This document shows positions 55,306 to 64,000 of a DNA stretch of 64,000 nt, in pieces. The position numbers and the translations under genes were made by a program. Under the pieces are notes generated by a model that saw nothing but the letters and a program-made list of their open reading frames with translations, did no database searches and was not told where the DNA came from. Source of the stretch: Phallus indusiatus (taxonomy: Eukaryota > Basidiomycota > Agaricomycetes > Phallales > Phallaceae). The first letter of the stretch is position 1; each line of letters begins with the position of its first letter. The stretch lies in assembly GCA_027605045.1 (NCBI GenBank), contig JAQFWX010000054.1:124001-188000 (forward strand), given 5' to 3'.

Positions 55306-57419
55306 ATGGGTGTTTTATTGCGATATAGCACTGTCACGCGCCACGGACAATTACTAAGTAATTCCGGGCTGAGTAGTATGCAACTATGTGTCCATCGCTC
55401 TTTCTCAGCCCTACAGAAAAGATCAATCAGAACTCCCAAAACAAAAACGCCGCATGTCAATGTTACGGAAAGGGGATTTGCTACAAACCCTCAAAACACG
55501 TTGACAACTGCAGTCCGACTTCAGGCTTTATTGCCTAAAATACTGCCAAAGGAAAGGCTCCCGGCGTGGAAGCAGGCTTGCGAGTATGCATTGTCTCCGA
55601 ATTCAACAGAACGCTCGAAACGGATTGCCGGTAAGTGCATATGGCATATTCAAATGACTTGGGATAGATTTCTTTTACAGTCTATGGTCTGGATAGGCTG
55701 GCCGATCCACACTCTCTAATAGCTGCTTTGCTTGACGATCCTTTCGCACCACTACAAGGAAATACAGGAGCATTAAGAAGTAAACAAGATGATATCCCCA
55801 CAATTGTCACTACAGCAGCGTGGGTCGTTCCTTTCTCATTTTATAGTGCTTGTTGACGTCGTTCAGCGGCTCGAAAAGTTCGAATTCAAAAACGCCCAGA
55901 CTACCTCACGATGCAGAATTCAACATTCTTCGCTCAACAACTTTAAACGCTGAAATTCTTGAAATACCTTCTTTACATCCAGATTCTTTACCCCTCCTGT
56001 GGTCAGCCGACGTGAGGCTGCTCGTCGCAACACCTTTAGTCACCTCCCTGACACCCGATTTCCTCTCTCTTATCTCACACCCGTCAACGCTATTAATTGC
56101 CCAGTTCACCGAAAACAATCCAAATATCATTCATCATACCATCTCGGCACTTACCTGCTTGCGACCTGAGATAATATCCCCGACTGGTGTCCATGCCGTG
56201 AATCCTGCCAAAGCCTTGGCTGCTTCAGATGCATTCCGGAAAAGTCCTTCTACCCTCAGTTCAGTTGATACCTTTCAACGCGACTATCTCGACTCAGGAA
56301 TTTCGCCTATCATGGAAAAAATTCAATCCTTACTTTCTATGCCTGATGAAGGATTAGAGAGAGAAAATACGCTTATATCGTAGCTGGGGCAACCGATGCT
56401 TGCCATGAGTCAATACGTTTATCTAAGAAAGATATCGCTGCAGCTCTCGAACAAGTCGATCGCATACAGCTCAGTGCTGATTCTATTCGCCGCAAAGCAG
56501 GGTCAGAGACGTCAAAAGGACCATACCAGCTAAACGTTTCAGATTCTCTCCGAAAATCGACTGCGCAAATGTCAGATGTTGTTCGGCAAATATCGTGGTG
56601 GAAACTTCCGCTAATGGTCGACGATCTCAGTCATATGCTCACTGGTACTATACAGCGTACATGGTGCTCCGACCTTCTCTCCCGCGTGGGTAGTCTTTTG
56701 GTCCTTGTTCGTCAAAGTCGTACTTTACATCAATGCTTACATATTCCGGTAGACAAACTATCAAGCTGGCAGACTATCTTTATTACGAGAGCAGGCCATT
56801 TCGCAGACAGTCGATTGTTATACCCAACTGCCACGACCTTTCCAATCTGCGGTTCTCAAGAATATTCTAGAACAATACTCATCAGAATTAAATGAGATAG
56901 GACCGAGTACTTTATCGCATCCGGTTACCTATCGGATCAAGCAATTATCTGAGCCAGTCACCAGATTGCATAGACAAGTACAAAACGCGCTCCTGGCGTC
57001 CTCTTTTGGCATTCTCGGAAGCCTTGGTACTGCATATATGGCATGGTACTGGCAGTACTCTACTAGTTACAGTGCCGTGGGTTTGGGTGCTCTCGGGAGT
57101 GTTATTATACTACGTCTATTCATGAGACGCTGGGACAAGGTCAAAAGGAGGTGGTGGGCCGATTGGCATCGAGCTGGACAAGGTTTGGAACGGGACATGA
57201 AGGTGAGTTAATTCCCTGTCATTTTACGCCCTTTGAATTGCGAGCATTTTGAAGGACACTGTTGAGAAAACAACTGAAGAAAGCGTTCTCACCGTTCCTC
57301 GAAAAGCCATCGAAATGTTACAAGAAGCCATCGAGAAACGTGTCAAAGAGGTAGAAGTCATACAAAGAGAATTGGACAGGATTACAGCCAGTTTAAAATC
57401 ACACACCGGCACACGCTGA
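55306..57419 (+). CDS. Mitochondrial membrane protein, Mmc1-like
   Basis: The ATG at 55306 gives MGVLLRYSTVTRHGQLLSNS followed by a basic Ser-rich stretch (VHRSFSALQKRSIRT), a likely mitochondrial presequence. A long region of moderate conservation follows (LPAWKQACEYAL, VYGLDRLADP, LLVATPLVTSLTPDFL). The C-terminal part holds two close hydrophobic helices (ASSFGILGSLGTAYMAWYW and AVGLGALGSVIILRLF, 56995-57120), then WWADWHRAGQGLERDMK and a coiled coil ending SLKSHTGTR. The layout fits fungal Mmc1-type proteins, which have a degenerate dynamin/GTPase-like N-terminus and two inner-membrane helices. No P-loop is visible. The role is poorly known. About four introns. Confidence 0.65.
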
Positions 57420-57463
57420 TACGAACGCGCCGTGAACCGTGATAAATATCAATGCATTGAACT

Positions 57464-58695
57464 CTAGGTAGATGGCGGTGTAACAATTACTTTTACATTA
57501 GAATAAGATGTGTGGGTATCACTCTGTGGCTGCGTAGTTCTGTTGTTGACTTGCTCTTCTTCATCGTCTCCTATTTCAAATAACTCTTCACTTTCATCCC
57601 ATACATTACCCAAACGAATTTGCGACTGAGGTTTGGGGGGTGTTTTGGGCATATACGTAGGCAGCAGAGGAAAACCGCGTCCACCAGTATTACCAGATTC
57701 GGATTCAGAGTCGGATAACAACATATCCTCCTCTTGGGATAATGGTTGATAGAGTCGGGATATCTATGAAGATGGTATCAGTAATAGCTCAAGAGATATA
57801 TTCATCTTCACCTCTCGCCGATGTCGATAATATCGGTCTAAATAATAGGCGGCTAAGGATGGTGAGTTAGCGGAATAAAACAGGTTGCCAACGGAAGATG
57901 CATACCCCATAAACCTAGCGAAGAGCCGAATAAATTTGCCTGAAAGATCGTGAGACTGTATACCAAGGCAGGAGGCATATCTAAATCACTATAACATCGC
58001 CAAATTGGAACTCCTTGTACTTTAATGCAATCAACTCTATAGCCAAACATGAGGAAAACGAGAAGCTACTAACCGGTAGCATGGACTGCACAACTTCGCT
58101 CATCAGACCTCCGAAGAAGAAACATACGGTCAGTGTAAGTATGACACCGCTATTTCTCCATATCCATGTTCTTCTCGCGGCCCTGTAAAGATGAGATGTT
58201 TGGCATTACCCCTTTAGCTTTGAAGGGACGCACTCGTCTACATCCCAGATGAAATAGAAGACGCATGTGGCAATACAAAAGCATATAAAGTGAAGTAATT
58301 CTGTGATAAATTTAGACTTCAGTCGAATCTTAATATCATCGTTTAAGCCTACTGTAAGACAAGAGTCAATCGTAGGTAACCTTTGAAGTATTAACGGACA
58401 TTACCTATCATTCAGTGGAAACTGGCGGGCATAGTTGGTGAACCCAAGAAAAGCAAGAAGGATCATGATAAGACTGGTAAATACGAGAAACCACTAGAAC
58501 AAAATTAATCAACGGAAGACATAGTATAAAGATATCACAGACAGGCCGAATCCGTACGGGTAGGTCATACTTTGGTATGCGCAGTTTGTGGGATTTCATG
58601 CATTGTTTCAGGGCGCGCTGCGTCTTCCGACGAATAGATCGTGAAATCCCTGTCGATTGTCGTGAACTATCTCCTTGAAGTGGAGAAACTGGCAT
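57464..58695 (-). CDS. Multi-pass membrane protein of unknown function
   Basis: I do not recognise this gene. The first exon starts MPVSPLQGDSSRQSTGISRS with a basic cytosolic stretch (RRKTQRALKQCMKSHKLRIP). The following short exons encode at least four or five hydrophobic segments (LIMILLAFLGFTNYARQFP near 58450, LLHFICFCIATCVFYFIWDV near 58250, then segments near 58130 and 57910). An acidic tail ends in SNVKVIVTPPST and contains SDSESES and EELFEIGDDEEEQ. About six introns. The start codon is only 24 bp from the most upstream possible start of the divergent RraA-like gene. Confidence 0.65.
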
Positions 58696-58719
58696 GAGGG
58701 GACTGAGGAATGAAATAAT

Positions 58720-59621
58720 ATGGAAAGTTGGCGCTTACCGATTCGTCAGGGCGGATATTCGGCATCCCGGCTTTGGGGCACTCTCATGCACCGTCTCCTT
58801 ATATCTCGAGCCATGTCCACCTCCATAAGAACAGCTCCTGCGTGTAGAAATATTTCGGAATTCTCTGCTTGTGAACTCTCCAATGCCCTCATAAAGCTCG
58901 GTTTGCCACATGGTGGTCATATTCCCGACATCCATATGCTGTCGCCCAAAGACCAAAACACTCGGATTTGCGGGCCAGCATATACAGTGAAGATGGTTGA
59001 GGGTACAAACAACACTGCTCCAAAACTCGAAAAGCATTTTGTGGATACAGCAATTCCACAGAGCATCGTCATTATCGATGCCCCTGCAGGTCCGTTTCTT
59101 TTAGCATGTCGCATATATGATATAGTACATTAGAGCTGCCTGTCCGTTCAGATACCAAATCTGCCGTCTGGGGAGGGCGTACGTTTCTCCTGATTGTATA
59201 AAAGCCTATTTGTTCATACTGAGGTCTAGTGATGTCTGCCGGAGCTAAATCGCGTGGCTGTCTGGGCGTTGTGATTTCAGGACGAACGAGGGACATTGCT
59301 GAACATTTAGAGTGTGATTTCCCTGTCTTTGCACGGTCGCACTCGACCCTCGGTCAATCGCCTTTCACCCGGCCCTCGGAGGTTGACGTATCCATCACCA
59401 TTCACCCTCATCCATCTACCTCGACCTTTCCTCCTGTAGTAGTCAATCCGGGGGATATTATTATGGCTGATTGTGATGGTGTTGTATGCATACCACAAGA
59501 ATTGACGGAGAAGGCGGTAGAATTGGCAGTTAGAGGGAGAGAAATCGATGCAAAATGTATGGAAGACATCAAGGCAGGTGTCAGCATTCAGGAAACGTTT
59601 CGAAAGTGGAGGGGAAAATAA
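58720..59621 (+). CDS. RraA/HMG-aldolase family protein
   Basis: Belongs to the RraA-like fold, which includes 4-hydroxy-4-methyl-2-oxoglutarate/oxaloacetate lyases and other class II pyruvate aldolases. Visible motifs are ACELSNALIKLG, RICGPAYTVKM, IVIIDAPAG, VWGGLMSAGAKSRGCLGVV spliced across two introns (donors near 59088 and 59182), ISGRTRDIAEH with the metal/substrate-side RD, and PGDIIMADCDGVVCIP. The frame is open from 58720 (MESWRLPIRQGG); a second ATG at 58813 (MSTSIRTAP) fits the conserved core better. If the first start is used, the extra 31 residues are Arg-rich and could be a mitochondrial presequence. The enzyme's substrate is not shown. Confidence 0.82.
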
Positions 59622-59688
59622 ATATAAATTAGTGTATATACCGTTGTCATATAAACATGATGAGGTGCTCCTGATTAATGTTGGCATA

Positions 59689-62404
59689 TCATAACTTTCT
59701 TTTCTTCTCTGTCTCAGTTTTCATGGCCGTCGCTGCCATAATTGTTTCTTTACTCAAACAGAAATCGACATGTTGATTAAGGCCGGCGTTATCCATGAGT
59801 AAAGACGTATGACAAATGGGACATGTAAGACTTTCATCCTTCTTGACATCGTCTCTTGTTCGCTTCTTAGCTGACGATAAAGGTTTGCCGATAGGTGGCG
59901 TCCGGTGTTCCGCTGAAAGGTTTTCTGAGTTCTCTTCAGGCTTTATGGGCAAGTGTGTCAACATTGTTGCTGGTGTTGCTGTTGCATCTACTCCACTATC
60001 TTCCGCTTCATCTGCTGCTGCTTGACTGGCCATGTTTGACTCTTGGTTGAACTCATCTTCATACTCAGCCATAGCCTGTTCTTCTTCTAGAGTTGTCTCG
60101 GTTTCTTTTTGAAAATCCTCATCCTCATCATATCTTAATTTTTTGCTAGGCGATGCCAAAGGTTGAAAAAACTGAAAAAAGATAAGAATTTAGTTATACT
60201 CGTGGAACCTTATGAGCTTACTCGTTTCAGACCGTGGTCTTCTGACATACGCAGGTCCTTTAGCTTGGTGACGCGGAGTCCAATAAGACGGATACATAAT
60301 GGAAGTTCGGGTGCTAGTAACGACTTGCCGATCTACAGAATCTGGTGAACACGATGATCGAGTTCAGTGTGATAGACTGACTGCTAGTAATTCTGCCTTG
60401 GTGCAGACGAACTTGGCGGAAGATTTAGCACGTGTGAAAACTATTGCAATGATTTAGGCATCGCCATGATCGAAAGTAAAGCCTTCATCCGCACCCTGGT
60501 AAGTATCCAGTTTATATTTCAATGTCACAGTTTGCCCAGCCCATCCCTTGTCTTTCTAGGATTCTAAATTAGCAGGGGTCGTTTCATAGCAAAGTAATTC
60601 ATACTAGATCGCCTTCCAAATCCTCAGCACATTGTTCAAGTCGTTGCAATATTAACTGTAGGTCGCTAATCGGGCTAAATGTTCTGAAAGGCTGTAAAGA
60701 CAGAGATAAAATCTCAAGGAACAAGGTAAATACCTTTCGGAACCCACACTTCGTCGTTCATTCCGTTGTGTAGGTTGAACCTTGTTAGACCCAAGTCCAA
60801 GATACGTTTGGAAAAGAGATTGCGAAGAAAATTGTTTGTCGAGTAGAAAAATGACGGTCCTATGTGTGTAAATATCGCCACAAGTCTAGTAAGAAATGAG
60901 AAAACAAAGCCACTTCGTGAACGCGAAAGTTTACTTTTATTCCGACGGCGTCAAGCAATCTCTCGGTAACTCGGCCAATACCAGGTATCTGTGATGTTTG
61001 AATTGCTTGTAATAAAACATTTACTATGAGGGTACCACCTTTCTGATAGGCAAATCACGCATAAAAGATAAAATAGCGTCACGGTCGAACGGCAGGTGAA
61101 ACTGGCCATTAGGCTTGTTCTTGTCGGAGCAAATCTTCGTAAACATGTCAGCAAGACAAAAAATGTGTTATCTCATTAACATACTTTTGCAAGCATCTAG
61201 ATCGCCAAAATCAGCTAATGAAGCGAAGCGTAGGTTAACGTGAAGGAAACCTTGTTGGGTGCGATCCCGGCGCTCACCTGTAAACTGAATTACTAGAAGT
61301 ATATATTCACAGACCAAGAAAACGTACAGTTAGATTTGTTTCTTTGAATACATGAGCCCGCAATTTCTGTACGCATTCATCAGGCGTTATTGAATGATCG
61401 TCGCAGTATTTTGTGATACTGATTGATAATTTAGAGTCGAGCCGAGCTATATTTTTTTGACTCACTTTAAAAAAGCTTCGTCTGCACCAGCGGCAAGCAT
61501 ATCTGGATCATACTGGCGTAGAATATTCATGACACTCCTGTAAGAATGAGGTAATTTGGTCTGTCACTGCATTAGAAAATTTGCACTTTACTTGGATGCT
61601 TCGCTGTATCGACCTGTCCGAATGGGGACGAGTATGATATGTGGACAGAGTTTTTTAGCAATAAATCCTGATGATTTTTTCACTTAGTAGTAAATATCAA
61701 TTTAATTTTGTCTAAGCCTACCTGGCATCCCCGACCGAACGCCATATTGGCGTGCATCGTACGAAGCTGTGGTTAGAACACCCTTTCCTACCTACAACAC
61801 AAATAAACACCAATTACGAGATTTGAAGCACGAAACTAACCCCGAATGGTTTTCCTTTTAACTTAGGATTATCAAGAAGCTAACATATCCATGTCAAAAT
61901 ACGGATGGCCCAGGAAATTACTGAAAGCACCTCCACAGCCGCGAAGAAGGCATCCATATCAGCATGCACTATATACTGTGAGAGGTCTCGTTCGGTTTCG
62001 AGGTCGTTGATCTATGTGAAAGTATGTTATGGCAGTGTGGATCCCAAAACAAGATTCGCACTGTTTTGTCCAAGTGTACGTTTAACTTATCTTTACGATG
62101 ATTACGGTCTTGAGCTTGTCGCACTCGCATCTAAAATGCCATAATGCGTACCTACGTTAGCGTTCTTCAGAAGATCATCCCTATGCTTCAATAGTTTTTG
62201 AATCTTTTCTGTTAACTCTTGATCTTTTCTTCTTTCATTTTCATAGAATTGAGAACCTTTAGACGCTTCTGCAATTATTCGGTTGATTTCTGTCTGGTCC
62301 TTGGTGAGTCCAGCTTTGCCAGTAGAGGGCCCTGCCAATCTTTTGATTAGAGACTCTTCCATGCCTCGAGATCGAGAGTGGAATGACGATGTTTCATTGG
62401 GCAC
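59689..62404 (-). CDS. DNA polymerase kappa (Y-family, DinB)
   Basis: Translesion DNA polymerase of the nucleus. The start MPNETSSFHSRSRG, or the second ATG at 62362 (MEESLIKRLAGP), precedes the Pol-kappa N-clasp: KAGLTKDQTEINRIIAEASK, SQFYENERRKDQELTE. The palm shows IVHADMDAFFAAVEVL with metal-binding Asp (DMD codons 61952-61960), TASYDARQYGVRSGMPG, RYSEASKSVMNIL and an AGADEAFL second carboxylate pair. HhH and little-finger parts follow. The last exon has one Rad18-type UBZ finger, CPICHTSLLMDNAGLNQHVD followed by FC, near 59750-59830, for ubiquitinated PCNA, and a basic KKRKL end. About fifteen introns in 2.7 kb. Confidence 0.88.
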
Positions 62405-62574
62405 TTGTTGGACGCGATTTCGAATTGCTGCGTCCGGTCACAGTTAGTCATCCGGTCACGCGGTTAGGCTTACTTAACCAGTCAGGTGACCTAGCGCGTC
62501 AGCTTTGTCCGTGTTTGCTCACAGCCCAGCACAATTGCCTTCGTTCCCGCTAGCCTCTGTTTATCTTGCGACAA
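62405..62574. promoter_or_regulatory. 170 bp bidirectional promoter, Pol kappa / INCENP-like
   Basis: Divergent start codons are 170 bp apart. The spacer has a direct repeat TCCGGTCAC (62432-62440 and 62450-62458) and CGCG-containing sites (GGACGCGATTTCG near 62411, TAGCGCGTC near 62492) that resemble G1/S elements. A shared cell-cycle control is conceivable. Confidence 0.45.
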
Positions 62575-64000
62575 TGACTACACCCCTACTAGGCATCGAC
62601 AAATGGGTCTCGTCAATAAGAAATCGTATGGCGAATGACCCTGGTCGTCAAGACCTTGAGGATCATATTCTTTGCAATGGGTTTCTATTCTTACAAGAAT
62701 ACTGGCAAGACATTCTCCACGGGACTAAAGCCGAGTAAAGCTCTTGGAATTGTCATACAATCCTATATTTACTAATAAACCTCTAGACCAATCATAGAAT
62801 TGACGAAAACTCCTGGACGCCGCAGAGACGTGTCAAAAAAAGAAAACGCTGCTACGAAAGGGAAGCGGTTTTTCGAGGTCAGTAATTACTTTCATCAAGT
62901 ACTGTTACTTAATTACAGCCAGTCCCCCGAGAAAGAGAACATCGATATTTTTTCCCGCAAACCAACCTCGCCTTTCCAACCGTTGGAAAAGCAAGAACGT
63001 ATTACGGAATCAAATATATTTAAACCTACCAAGTTGAAGAATGTTTCACGACTTGAACTTACTTCTCAACCACGAAATTTCCGGAATAACGGAGACGAAG
63101 AAGACGAACAGGCTGTAGAGATTCTAGTCACACCCCCATCTGCTAGTATGAAGAAATCAGATTTAGAAATCTCTCCGACGGCTCTTCGTAGCGTGAAATT
63201 TTCTTCAGAGCCGGAAACCATTGGGAGTAATCCAAAGCATGGTGATATGCTTTCCATCATCGCGGAAGGGGACGAGCAAGAAGCATTGCCGACTGTAGCC
63301 TCTCCTCGTAAAGGTCTTATTATTGGCGAAAGGGTGATTTCATACCAAATACCCAAGGATCCTGACGACCCTGATGGGCCAATGGCAACAATTACGGTCC
63401 CTTACAGTGAAGACGACCGAAGTTTCGACGATTCTGAACCAACGAGCACTATCAACTCCTTTCCTATTGACCCTTATGCACGAGACTACGAAACTCATGA
63501 GCTCCCCAAGATTATTGCTGCTTCTCCAAAATCTGAAGAAAAGCCTCCGACTCCAGTGCCAGCTCCTGCTTTGGTTCGTAAAGCAAGTGTACCGGTATTT
63601 CCAATTCTGCCACCACCTTCACCCATACGCAAGGCTAGGGAATCGGTTGAGGTTTCTAACGCGGTTAGTGTCAAGCCAGTTAACAATGGTGGACGGACAT
63701 CGTGGCTTCAAAAAGCCAGGGACGTTACCGCCAAACACGGGGTGAAACGGAAGAGCGATGAAATGGTAGAGGATCGCGGGAGAAGCACAGAAAGTCTTGA
63801 AAAGGTTCTTAAAATTGCTCGGACTGAAGATAATAACACTGGATCCTCCTTAACTGATAAAGTGCCGCCTAAACCAGTCATTCAGCCCTTTAGGCCTGTT
63901 ACTAAACCACGCGATCTGCCTCCGCCATCTCAAACACAGCAAACGCAACATATCCAACAGACCCATTTGCAAGCCCCCCATGAGGATACGGAAGGAATGA
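62575..64000 (+). CDS. INCENP-like chromosomal passenger protein (5' part)
   Basis: Runs off the right edge. The start MTTPLLGIDKWVSSIRNRMA continues NDPGRQDLEDHILCNGFLFL, QEYWQDIL, an N-terminal helix pattern that I associate with basidiomycete INCENP/Sli15 homologs (binding Survivin/Borealin). After two introns the protein is disordered, with SPEKENIDIFSRKPTSPF, many S/T-P sites (CDK-type), and Pro/Gln-rich stretches. The defining IN-box that binds Aurora kinase would lie beyond 64000 and cannot be checked. The call is therefore tentative; it could be another Ser/Pro-rich mitotic protein. Confidence 0.5.

Overview
The window is nuclear DNA of a filamentous basidiomycete, most likely an Agaricomycete. 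Genes lie on both strands, sit close together (often 60-700 bp apart) and are cut by many introns of about 45-75 bp with GT..AG ends. Their products are typical eukaryotic housekeeping proteins. No rRNA, tRNA, CRISPR or bacterial-type operon was seen. Splice sites were read by eye, so exon edges are predictions.

Layout. 0-5.7 kb: a single-pass membrane protein, a Cys-3/MetR-like bZIP factor and a PAP2 lipid phosphatase. 6-18.5 kb: a protein with a degenerate HicA-like domain, eIF3c, eIF2B-gamma, APS kinase, a Tho1/SARNP-like SAP protein and an unknown acidic protein. 19-26.7 kb: HAP2/NF-YA, a very large dioxygenase gene, and the ATP synthase delta subunit. 26.7-38 kb: Beclin/Atg6, glutamate-cysteine ligase, a membrane protein and a peroxisomal adenylate-forming ligase. 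38.6-49.3 kb: DNA topoisomerase I, a complex I subunit, Trm11, a Shu2/SWS1-like SWIM protein and a tricalbin. 49.4-52.0 kb: an accessory island. 52-64 kb: a CDCA7-like zinc-finger/DDT protein, Tim17, a mitochondrial Mmc1-like protein, a membrane protein, an RraA-like protein, DNA polymerase kappa and the start of an INCENP-like gene.

The most striking gene is at 20397-25733 (minus). It joins a disordered basic N-terminal half, a region patterned like an SRA (modified-cytosine reader) domain, a split zinc ribbon and a complete AlkB-type Fe(II)/2-oxoglutarate dioxygenase core. I read it as a candidate enzyme for modified DNA bases. The same window holds a CDCA7-like protein (52085-54265, minus), a family linked in eukaryotes to HELLS remodelers and DNA methylation.

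The accessory island next to the CDCA7-like gene contains two diverged partial copies of that gene's 3' end (49465-49625 and 51840-52010). Between them lie a small secreted cysteine-rich protein gene and the C-terminal tail of a non-LTR retrotransposon. This looks like a segmental duplication later broken by insertion.

Other shared themes are sulfur/glutathione metabolism (bZIP, APS kinase, glutamate-cysteine ligase), translation initiation (eIF3c, eIF2B-gamma) and genome maintenance (Top1, SWS1, Pol kappa, INCENP). Several gene pairs start divergently from 110-330 bp spacers that must act as shared promoters.
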